64,000 nucleotides of DNA from Mycobacterium colombiense CECT 3035. GTDB lineage: Bacteria > Actinomycetota > Actinomycetes > Mycobacteriales > Mycobacteriaceae. Positions 54,013-62,907 of the stretch are shown in pieces; the first letter of the stretch is position 1, and every line of letters begins with the position of its first letter. The stretch is from the NCBI RefSeq assembly GCF_002105755.1, contig NZ_CP020821.1, positions 4,588,001-4,652,000 on the forward strand, written 5' to 3'. The notes beneath the pieces are model-generated. The model saw nothing but the letters and a program-made list of their open reading frames with translations, did no database searches and was not told the DNA's origin. Both the position numbers and the translations under genes were made by a program.

Positions 54013-54667
54013 GCCGCCGCGCCGCGGCCCGCGGGTCAGCGGCCGCGGTGATCGCCCGCACCACCACGATGCGCCGGGCGCCGGCGTCGAGCACCTCGGG
54101 CAGCCGCCGCTCGTCGATGCCGCCGATCGCGAACCACGGCTTGTCGGCGTTGAACTCGGCGGCGGCCCGCACCAGGCCCAGGCCCGGCGCCGCTCGCCCC
54201 GGTTTGGTGGGGGTGGGCCAGCACGGGCCGACGCAGAAGTAGTCCACTTCGCCGCGCGCCGCCGCGGCGGCCTGTTCGCGGTCGTGGCTGGACAGCCCGA
54301 GCAGCACGTCCGGCCCGGCGATGTCGCGGGCGATGGCCGGCGGCAGGTCGCCCTGCCCGAGGTGCAGCACGTCGGCGCCGGCCGCGCGGGCGATGTCGGC
54401 GCGGTCGTTGACGGCGAACAAGGCGCCGTGCCGGCGGGCCGCGCCGGCCAGGATCTGGCACGCCGCCAGCTCCTCGCGCGCCTCGAGCGGGCCGAACCGC
54501 TGCTCACCGGCCGATCCCTTGTCGCGCAGCTGGATGATGTCCACGCCGCCGGCCAGGGCGGCGTCGGCGAACTCGGCCAGATCGCCGCGCTCGCGGCGCG
54601 CGTCGGTGCACAGATACAACCGCGCGGTCGCCAGGACGGAAAGTCGACTATCAACGGGACGCTGCAC
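53984..54667 (-). CDS. thiE: Thiamine-phosphate synthase
   Basis: 227 aa, GTG start. Joins HMP-PP and thiazole phosphate. TIM barrel: [21 protein letters not shown] (diphosphate-binding Arg/Asp), [27 protein letters not shown], and [25 protein letters not shown]. It is divergent from the TPP riboswitch and thiO, so the riboswitch cannot lie in its own transcript. Overlaps mutT3 by 29 bases at its 3' end. Confidence 0.95.
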   Translation of the reverse strand: MQRPVDSRLSVLATARLYLCTDARRERGDLAEFADAALAGGVDIIQLRDKGSAGEQRFGPLEAREELAACQILAGAARRHGALFAVNDRADIARAAGADVLHLGQGDLPPAIARDIAGPDVLLGLSSHDREQAAAAARGEVDYFCVGPCWPTPTKPGRAAPGLGLVRAAAEFNADKPWFAIGGIDERRLPEVLDAGARRIVVVRAITAAADPRAAARRLSSALAAAS

Positions 54668-54709
54668 ACCGAGACGCTAGCGCGCTAGCGTGGAGCCGAA
54701 GAGAACTAC

Positions 54710-54819
54710 TAGACACGGGAGTCCCGGGTATAGCTGCGGGGCTGAGAGTGGGCACAGCCGGACCAGCCGGATCTGCCCTTACCGTCACACCTGATCCGGA
54801 TCATGCCGGCGAAGGGAGG
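54710..54819 (+). ncRNA. TPP riboswitch (THI box)
   Basis: Conserved parts in order: CGGGAG near 54717, GCGGGGCTGAGAGTGGGC near 54735, ACCTGATCCGGATCATGC near 54789 and GCGAAGGGAGG at 54809-54819. The spacing and the CTGAGA and ACCTGATC boxes define the thi-box aptamer. Its 3' end contains the AGGGAGG ribosome site of thiO, so TPP binding could directly hide the start. Exact ends are approximate. Confidence 0.9.
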
Positions 54820-54826
54820 CTCCACA

Positions 54827-55854
54827 ATGACCGGGATGCCCTCGGGTCCCCCGCTGGGGTCGCTGGCCGTCATCGGCGGCGGCGTCATCGGGCTCGCGGT
54901 GGCGCGGCGCGCCGCGCAAGCCGGGTGGTCGGTCCGGGTGCACCGCAGCGACCAGAAGGGCGCGTCGTGGGTCGCCGGCGGCATGCTGGCTCCGCACAGC
55001 GAGGGCTGGCCGGGTGAAGAGCGGCTGTTGCGGCTGGGCCTGGAATCGCTGCGGCTGTGGCGCGAGGGCGGCTTCCTGGACGGGCTGCCGGTCGAGGTGG
55101 TCACCGCGCGCGAGTCGCTGGTGGTGGCCGTTGACCGCGCCGACGTCGAAGACCTGCGCACCGTCGCGGACTGGTTGTCCGCCCAGGGGCATCCGGTGGT
55201 CTGGGAGTCGGCCGCCCGCGACGTCGAACCCCTGCTGGCGCAGGGCATCCGGCACGGCTTCCGGGCGCCCACCGAGCTGGCCGTGGACAACCGCGCGGTG
55301 GTGGAGGCGTTGGGCGCGGAGTGCGAGCGCCTCGGGGTGGCATGGGCGCCGGCGGTGCGCGACCTGTCGCGCGTCGAGGGCGACGCCGTGGTGATCGCCA
55401 ACGGTATCGACGCGCCGGCGCTGTGGCCCGGGCTGCCGGTGCGGCCGGTCAAGGGTGAAGTGCTGCGCCTGCGGTGGCGCAAGGGCTGTATGCCGTTGCC
55501 GCAGCGGGTTGTTCGTGCCCGCGTGCATGGACGGCAGGTGTACCTGGTGCCGCGCGCCGACGGGGTGGTCGTCGGGGCCACCCAATACGAACACGGGCGC
55601 GACACCGCCCCGGTCGTGTCGGGGGTGCGTGACCTGCTCGACGACGCGTGCGCGGTGCTGCCGGCGCTGGGCGAATACGAGCTGGCCGAGTGCGCCGCCG
55701 GGTTACGCCCGATGACCCCCGACAACCTGCCGCTGGTGCATCGCCTGGACGCGCGGACGCTGGTCGCCGCCGGCCACGGCCGGTCGGGATTTTTGTTGGC
55801 GCCCTGGACGGCAGAGCAGATCGTTTCCGAACTGGCCTTGGTTGGAGCACACGG

Positions 55855-55858
<4 letters not shown>
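54827..55858 (+). CDS. thiO: Glycine oxidase ThiO
   Basis: 343 aa from the ATG at 54827, 7 bases after AGGGAGG; an ATG 8 codons upstream would lie inside the riboswitch. FAD enzyme oxidising glycine to iminoglycine for the thiazole. SLAVIGGGVIGLAVARRAAQAGW at ~12-34 is the FAD-binding motif, GASWVAGGMLAPHSE the conserved FAD loop, and GLRPMTPDNLPLVHRL near the C-terminus. The ATGA overlap couples it to thiS. Confidence 0.95.
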
Positions 55859-57566
<1,708 letters not shown>

Positions 57567-57569
57567 ACG

Positions 57570-58091
57570 TCAGCCGTTGGTGCGCCACCACTGGTAGAGC
57601 GCGTTGACGTCGGAATTGGCGGCTGTCAGGTGACCCAACACATTCTTGGCATCGGTGGTCCAGGTCAACGTCGCGTAGTTCTTATAGGTGCCACAGGCGA
57701 TCTGGCCGCCCGTCTGGCCGTTCTGCTTCCAGGTTCCCGGCGACGCGCCCGCGTCCCCACACGCGGCCAGGGACACGTCCTTGATGGTGGAGCTGAACGC
57801 CGAGCCCAGATTCGTGCTGTTGGAGAAGAGCGCGTAGACGCCGGAGCCCGGTCCGTTGGAGTCGGGGCTTTGCCCGCAAAGGAGTTCGGCCAGTTCGCCG
57901 GTTTCGGTCAGCTCCTGCGGCTTGCAGTTGTTCAGGCCGTAGCCCTTGGACAGCGAGGCGGCCAGCGTATTCATGTCCGACGCGTTGCCGGTGTTGGGTT
58001 CGGCGTTCGCGGCGCCAACACCCGCGAAAGCCAAGCTGCCGGTGAAAGCTGCTGCCGATACGACGCGCAGCGCGGTGTTCCAATGTGACAT
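57570..58091 (-). CDS. Small exported protein, paralogue A
   Basis: 173 aa. Signal peptide ~1-30 (ALRVVSAAAFTGSLAFAGVGAANA). The mature part has four Cys in CK, LLCGQSPD, AACGDAG and IACGTYKN, and conserved motifs SKGYGLNNC and TWTTDAKNVLGHL, ending in YQWWRTNG. Closely related to the gene at 58182, so a tandem duplication. I do not recognise the family or function. Convergent with the hydrolase remnant 4 bases away. Confidence 0.75.
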   Translation of the reverse strand: MSHWNTALRVVSAAAFTGSLAFAGVGAANAEPNTGNASDMNTLAASLSKGYGLNNCKPQELTETGELAELLCGQSPDSNGPGSGVYALFSNSTNLGSAFSSTIKDVSLAACGDAGASPGTWKQNGQTGGQIACGTYKNYATLTWTTDAKNVLGHLTAANSDVNALYQWWRTNG

Positions 58092-58181
58092 TTTCCTGAC
58101 TCCTTGTGTTGAGGGGAATAAAGAGGGGCGAACGTTTCTGGGTTAGCGGTTCACGGAATCGGTTGCGGCACAGCGGCAACC

Positions 58182-58712
58182 TCACCCGTTAGCGCGCCAC
58201 CACTGGTAGAGCGCCGCAACGTCGGCGTTGGACGCGCGCAGGTAACTCAGCGTGTTGCCGGCGTCCGTGGTCCAGATGATCTCGGCGGCGTTTCGGTACG
58301 TGCCGCAGGCCGCCTGCCCGGCGCTGACGGTCGAACCGTCCTTGTGCCAGCTGGATGGCGACTGGCCGGCGTCCCCGCACGGAACCAGGGCGTCCTCTTT
58401 GATGGTGGCCTTGAACGAGGTGGCCAGATTGTCGGCGTTGGCGAACAGGACGTACTTGGCCTGAACCGGGCCGCGCGGGTCGGGGCTCTGCCCGCAGGTG
58501 AGCACCGCCAGTTGTGTGCCGCGGTCGATGTTCTGGGCGGAGCAGTTGTTCAGGCCGTAGCCCTTCGACAGCGAGGCCGCAAGCGCGTTGATATCCGAAG
58601 CGTTCCCGGTGGTGCCCGGATCCGCGCCCGCCGAGCCGCCGCCCGCTAAGGCCAGACCGCCACTGAGCGCCGTCGCCGTCGCCGCCCTCAGCGCGTTGCT
58701 GAAATCAGACAT
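58182..58712 (-). CDS. Small exported protein, paralogue B
   Basis: 176 aa. Signal ~1-32 (ALRAATATALSGGLALAGGGSAGAD). Same mature layout as paralogue A: LAASLSKGYGLNNC, LTCGQSPD, PCGDAG, AACGTYRN, IWTTDAGNTLSYLRASNADVAALYQWWRANG. The middle third (VLFANADNLATSFKATIKE) differs most. The four shared Cys suggest two disulfides outside the cell. Upstream is a long region facing the CD225 gene. Confidence 0.75.
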   Translation of the reverse strand: MSDFSNALRAATATALSGGLALAGGGSAGADPGTTGNASDINALAASLSKGYGLNNCSAQNIDRGTQLAVLTCGQSPDPRGPVQAKYVLFANADNLATSFKATIKEDALVPCGDAGQSPSSWHKDGSTVSAGQAACGTYRNAAEIIWTTDAGNTLSYLRASNADVAALYQWWRANG

Positions 58713-59049
58713 GAATGGCTCCTTAACGGCCGCTTCTAAACACGGATAGTAGGGCTATGTCGTGGTAAAGCAATACATTCCGCAGGCAATTGTCTGTGTG
58801 GGCATCCTTCCTCGGCTGAGCCCGCAGAGGCCCAGGAAAATGATAGTGCCGCGCCGCTCGTCGCGCAGGGTCACGAATTATGTTGAGGCGGCGCCATAAT
58901 CCCGACTTTCGGGGAGCACGGGGGTGCCGGGGGCCCGTCTCGACCGTGGCCGCAAAACAAGATTTCTTCATTGCTAGTGCCGATCTCAGTCCGCTCGGGT
59001 ATGGTTAGCACCGCTTTACGCCAGCTAACTCCCCTTGACTGGAGCATCC
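58713..59049. other. Divergent intergenic region
   Basis: Between paralogue B and the CD225-like gene. AT-richer than its neighbours in places. A TATGGT at 59000 could be a -10 for the plus-strand gene but no -35 at proper spacing was found. No palindrome over 8 bp was noticed and no coding frame is supported. Confidence 0.4.
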
Positions 59050-59388
59050 ATGACACAACCCCCACCTCCTCCGCCGCCGCCCTCGCCCGGTTACCCGCCG
59101 CAGCCGCCGGCCGGCCAAGCGCCGAATAACTATCTGGTGTGGTCGATCCTGGCGACCCTCTTCTGCTGTCTGCCCTTCGGAATCGTGGCGATCGTCAAGT
59201 CGAGCCAGGTGAATGGGCTGTGGGCGCAGGGCCGTTACGCCGAGGCGCAGGCGTCCGCCGAAAGCGCCAAGAAGTGGGTGATCTGGTCGGTGGTCATCGG
59301 CGTCGTCGTGGGCGTCATCTACGGCATCCTGATGGCGGTCGGTGCGCTGAACACGAACACCAATGCGGCACTCGCCGCGATGTTCTAG
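59050..59388 (+). CDS. CD225/dispanin-like membrane protein
   Basis: 112 aa. A proline-rich N-terminus (about 14 Pro among the first 25 residues), then two membrane helices: LVWSILATLFCCLPFGIVAIV (~29-49) and WVIWSVVIGVVVGVIYGIL (~75-93), linked by SSQVNGLWAQGRYAEAQASAESAKK, the hallmark of CD225 proteins. GGAG lies 6 bases before the ATG at 59050, preferred over an upstream TTG. Function in bacteria is unknown. Followed 9 bases later by a DUF2752 gene. Confidence 0.85.
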   Translation: MTQPPPPPPPPSPGYPPQPPAGQAPNNYLVWSILATLFCCLPFGIVAIVKSSQVNGLWAQGRYAEAQASAESAKKWVIWSVVIGVVVGVIYGILMAVGALNTNTNAALAAMF

Positions 59389-59397
59389 AGCCCGATC

Positions 59398-59823
59398 ATG
59401 GGGACCCGCTGGGGGGCGGCGCACGCGAATCTGGGTGCACCACTGGTGGTGGCCGCAGCCACGACGTTGATGTGCGCCGCCATCTGGGCGGGTGACCCGA
59501 CCACCCCGCACGGCCCGCTGCCGGTATGCCCCACCAAGGCGTTGTTGGGGATCGACTGTCCCGGATGCGGCAGCTTGCGCATGGTGTATTCGCTGATGCA
59601 CGGCAATCTGTTGGCGGCCGCCAGGTTCAACGCCTTGGGCCTGGCGGCGGTCGGGCTGTTGCTGTGGGCCTACTTCGCCTGGACCTACGGGCGCCTGGTG
59701 GGCCGGCGGATCCGCGGCTGGCAACACCGGCGCTGGGCCGCCGCCGTGACCCTGTCGCTGGTGCTGGCCTGGTTCGTGGTGCGCAACATCCCCGTCGCGC
59801 CGTTCACCGCGCTGTATGTCTGA
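59398..59823 (+). CDS. DUF2752 membrane protein
   Basis: 141 aa. Three hydrophobic segments (~13-30, 80-95, 112-130) and the family motif CPTKALLGIDCPGCGSLR at ~44-61, with three Cys that may bind metal or form a disulfide. CD225-like and DUF2752 genes are often adjacent in actinobacteria, as here. Function unknown. A clear Shine-Dalgarno is not visible, so translation may depend on the upstream gene. Confidence 0.85.
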   Translation: MGTRWGAAHANLGAPLVVAAATTLMCAAIWAGDPTTPHGPLPVCPTKALLGIDCPGCGSLRMVYSLMHGNLLAAARFNALGLAAVGLLLWAYFAWTYGRLVGRRIRGWQHRRWAAAVTLSLVLAWFVVRNIPVAPFTALYV

Positions 59824-59862
59824 TACCGCCGTGTCCTGAACCGGGCCGGTCAGGGCGCGGTC

Positions 59863-59868
59863 TAACCT
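59863..59868 (+). promoter_or_regulatory. -10 element for leaderless lpqL
   Basis: TAACCT is followed by 8 bases and the ATG at 59877, with no Shine-Dalgarno. The spacing is slightly long for a leaderless start. Confidence 0.45.
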
Positions 59869-59876
59869 GGGGCGCG

Positions 59877-61367
59877 ATGGTGAACAAATCCACGACGATT
59901 CCGGCGTTGGTCGCCGTGGTCGCAATGACCGCATTCTCAACCGGATGCTTTCATCGGTCGGCTGGTTCGCAGCAAACGCCAGCTGCCGCGGGCGAATTTG
60001 CCTCTGCGTTGCGGGGCAAGGTCACCACCGACGCGATGATGGCGCACCTGTCGAAGCTGCAGGACATCGCCAACGCCAACAACGGCACCCGGGCGGTGGG
60101 CACTCCCGGCTACGAGGCGAGCGTCGACTACGTGGTAAACGTTTTGCGCGGCAGCGGATTTGACGTACAAACACCCGAATTCTCGGCGCGGGTGTTCCAT
60201 GCCGACAAGCCGGAACTCACCGTCGGCGGCAAGCCGGTGGAGGCGCACGCACTGGACTTCAGCCTGGGTACCGGGCCCGACGGGGTGAGCGGGCCGCTGG
60301 TCGCCGTGCCGGCGAACAACCTGGGCTGCGCGGCCTCCGACTACGCGAACCTGCCGGTGCAGGGCGCGGTGGTGCTGGTCGACCGCGGCACCTGTCCGTT
60401 CGCCCAGAAGGAAGACGCCGCGGCGCAGCGTGGCGCCGCGGCGATGCTCATCGCCGACAACGTCGACGAACAGGAGATGGGTGGCACGCTCGGCCCGGCC
60501 ACCGACGTAAAGATTCCGGTGCTGAGCGTGACCAAGTCGGTGGGCGTGCAGCTGCGCGGGCAGCCGGGGACCACCACCATCAAGCTCAACGCCAGCGCCC
60601 AAAGTTTCCGGGCCCGCAACGTGATTGCGCAGACCAAGACCGGATCGGCGACCGATGTGGTGATGGCGGGGGCGCACCTGGACAGCGTGCCCGCCGGGCC
60701 GGGCATCAACGACAACGGCTCGGGCGTGGCTGCGGTGCTGGAAACCGCTGTGCGGCTGGGGAGTTCGCCGTCGGTACACAATGCGCTACGGTTCGGTTTC
60801 TGGGGGGCCGAGGAGCTCGGGCTGATCGGGTCGCGCAACTACGTCGAGTCGCTGGACCTGACGGCGCTGAAAAACATTGCGCTGTACCTGAATTTCGACA
60901 TGCTGGCCTCGCCGAACCCCGGCTACTTCACCTATGATGGCGACCAGTCGCTGCCCGCGGACGCCCGCGGCCAGCCGGTGGTGCCCGAGGGTTCGGCCGG
61001 TATCGAGCGGACACTGGTCGCGTACCTGAAGTCGGCCGGAAAGACCGCGCAGGACACGTCCTTCGACGGCCGGTCCGACTATGACGGGTTCACGCTGGCG
61101 GGCATCCCGGCGGGCGGCCTGTTCTCCGGCGCCGAGGGCAAGATGTCCGCCGACCAGGCCAAGTTGTGGGGCGGGACCGCCGACCAGCCATTCGACCCCA
61201 ACTACCACCAGAAAACCGACACCCTCGACCACGTCGACCGGACCGCGCTGGGCATCAACGGTGGCGGCGTGGCGTACGCGATCGGCCTCTACGCGCAAGA
61301 CATCGGCGGGCACAACGGCGTCCCCGTCATGGCCGACCGCACCCGGCACGTGCTCAACAAGTCATGA
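59877..61367 (+). CDS. lpqL: M28 aminopeptidase lipoprotein LpqL
   Basis: 496 aa. Signal ~1-23 with Cys24 (TGC, an imperfect lipobox). A PA insertion domain is followed by the zinc peptidase core. All six metal/catalytic positions of the aminopeptidase family are present: His267 (GAHLDS), Asp279 (GINDNGSG), Glu312-Glu313 (WGAEELGL), Asp341 (LNFDML) and His444 (YHQKTDT). Predicted to trim peptides outside the cell. The stop overlaps the next gene by 4 bases. Confidence 0.93.
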   Translation: MVNKSTTIPALVAVVAMTAFSTGCFHRSAGSQQTPAAAGEFASALRGKVTTDAMMAHLSKLQDIANANNGTRAVGTPGYEASVDYVVNVLRGSGFDVQTPEFSARVFHADKPELTVGGKPVEAHALDFSLGTGPDGVSGPLVAVPANNLGCAASDYANLPVQGAVVLVDRGTCPFAQKEDAAAQRGAAAMLIADNVDEQEMGGTLGPATDVKIPVLSVTKSVGVQLRGQPGTTTIKLNASAQSFRARNVIAQTKTGSATDVVMAGAHLDSVPAGPGINDNGSGVAAVLETAVRLGSSPSVHNALRFGFWGAEELGLIGSRNYVESLDLTALKNIALYLNFDMLASPNPGYFTYDGDQSLPADARGQPVVPEGSAGIERTLVAYLKSAGKTAQDTSFDGRSDYDGFTLAGIPAGGLFSGAEGKMSADQAKLWGGTADQPFDPNYHQKTDTLDHVDRTALGINGGGVAYAIGLYAQDIGGHNGVPVMADRTRHVLNKS

Positions 61368-62833
61368 TCTCTCGGCTGGGCGCTACTCTGCTGTTGATCG
61401 CCGTGCTGGCCGCGTGCTCGGCGACGCGGCCGGGGGCGCCGGCGGCGACGCCGGACCTCGGGCACAGTTTGGCCAAAAGGGTGAACGCCGAAGGCCTGCT
61501 GACGCACCTGCGTGCCCTGCAAAACATCGCCAACGGCAATGGCGGCAACCGCGCGGACGGGACCCCGGGGTTCAACGCCAGCGTGGACTACGTTGCTAAA
61601 GCCCTGCGCGACAAGGGTTTCGACGTACAGACGCCGCAGTTCGACCGGCTCTACACCGTGTCCTTGGGCAAGCCCGCGGTGACCGTTGCGGGCCGCTCCT
61701 ATCCCGTCGACCAGGCGTCGCTGCTGGTTCAGACGCCGCCCGGCGGACTGACCGGCCAGCCGATCCGGCCGGCGCGGCCGTCGGGTTGCGCACCCAACGA
61801 CTACCCGGCCGCCGTGCCCAAGGGCGTGATCGCCGTCGTCGATGACGCCCAGTGTTCGGTGGTCGACAAGCAGAACAGCGCGGTGGCCAAGGGCGCGAGT
61901 GCGGTGATCGTGCTCAGTTCGTCCACCGGGCGGGGAGCCCCGCCCACGCTGTTCACCACCGGCTACTTCAAGAAACTGACCGTGCCGGTTGCCGTGCTGG
62001 GTTCCTCCGGCGCCGCCGCGCTGACGGGCTCCACCGCGCCGATACGTCTGGTGCTGGATGCGCAGAACGTCAAGATCACTTCCCGAAACGTCGTGGCGCA
62101 GACCAAGACCGGGTCGGCTCACGACGTCGTCGTGGTGGGCGCGCACCTGGACGGCTCGCGCGCCGGGCCCGGCATCAACGACGACGGATCAGGGGTGGCC
62201 GCCGTCCTGGAGACGGCGCTGCAGCTGGGTCCGCTCGCTCCGGTGAACAACGCGGTGCGGTTCGTGTTCTGGGGCGCCGACCTCGACGGCCGCAACGGCG
62301 TCCTGGACTACGTGTTCGGCATGGACCGCGACCAACTCAACGACATCGCGCTGTACTTGAACTTCACCATGCTGGGTTCGCCGAACGCCGGATTCTTCAC
62401 CGACGACGGCGATCAGTCCGGGCCGCCCGGCCCGGGTGTCTCGCCCGCGGATGTGCCCGAAGGCTCGGCCGGCATCGAACGCACCCTGTCCGGTTATCTG
62501 AACCTCGCCGGCAAGCGGCCCGCGGACATGCCGTTGGACACCCGGGCCGACTACCACCCCTTCATGATCGCGGGCGTGCCCGTCGGCGGGATGACCACCG
62601 GATCCTCGCAGCCGAAAACGCCCGTGCAGGCGCGGCTGTGGGGCGGCCAGGCCGGCGTGGCGTTCGACCCGAACTTCCAGGGGCCACGCGACACCGTCGA
62701 CAACATCAACCGGGAAGCGTTGGCCGTCATGGGTTCCGGCGTCGGATTCGCCGTGGGCAGCTACGCCGAGTCCATCGGCGGGGTCAACGGTGTGCCGCCA
62801 CACAATAAGAGGCATCGCAGCCGGGTGCCGTAA
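61364..62833 (+). CDS. M28 peptidase-like lipoprotein with lost metal ligands
   Basis: 489 aa. Lipobox VLAAC (Cys18). Clear paralogue of LpqL over its whole length, including the first two ligands (His261 in GAHLDG, Asp273 in GINDDGSG). The others differ: Glu-Glu is Asp306-Leu307 (WGADLDG), the Asp after LNF is Thr335, and the last His is Gln439 (FQGPRDT). So it likely does not bind two zincs and may be a binding or regulatory protein. Overlaps lpqL by 4 bases. Not assigned as LpqM. Confidence 0.88.
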   Translation: MISRLGATLLLIAVLAACSATRPGAPAATPDLGHSLAKRVNAEGLLTHLRALQNIANGNGGNRADGTPGFNASVDYVAKALRDKGFDVQTPQFDRLYTVSLGKPAVTVAGRSYPVDQASLLVQTPPGGLTGQPIRPARPSGCAPNDYPAAVPKGVIAVVDDAQCSVVDKQNSAVAKGASAVIVLSSSTGRGAPPTLFTTGYFKKLTVPVAVLGSSGAAALTGSTAPIRLVLDAQNVKITSRNVVAQTKTGSAHDVVVVGAHLDGSRAGPGINDDGSGVAAVLETALQLGPLAPVNNAVRFVFWGADLDGRNGVLDYVFGMDRDQLNDIALYLNFTMLGSPNAGFFTDDGDQSGPPGPGVSPADVPEGSAGIERTLSGYLNLAGKRPADMPLDTRADYHPFMIAGVPVGGMTTGSSQPKTPVQARLWGGQAGVAFDPNFQGPRDTVDNINREALAVMGSGVGFAVGSYAESIGGVNGVPPHNKRHRSRVP

Positions 62834-62886
62834 CCGCGCCGTCCATAGCGCGACCCTGCCAAAAAGTTTGAGTCAGTAGAGACTGA

Positions 62887-62892
62887 TATACT
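62887..62892 (+). promoter_or_regulatory. -10 element of the DUF222 gene
   Basis: TATACT, 7 bases before the ATG at 62900, with no Shine-Dalgarno; a strong leaderless promoter. Its last base is the first base of the SOS box. Confidence 0.65.
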
Positions 62893-62907
62893 CGAACACA
62901 TGTTCGA
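62892..62907. promoter_or_regulatory. Perfect LexA (SOS) box over the start codon
   Basis: TCGAAC-ACAT-GTTCGA equals the mycobacterial SOS box TCGAAC-N4-GTTCGA. With flanking bases the arms extend to 7 bp (62891-62908). It covers the end of the -10, the transcription start and the first codons, so LexA would block transcription. 13E12-type genes are among known LexA targets in M. tuberculosis. Confidence 0.8.

Noticed and set aside
59526-59876. Extension of lpqL upstream over the DUF2752 gene
   Set aside because: The lipoprotein signal starts at 59877, and the upstream part is a shadow of DUF2752.
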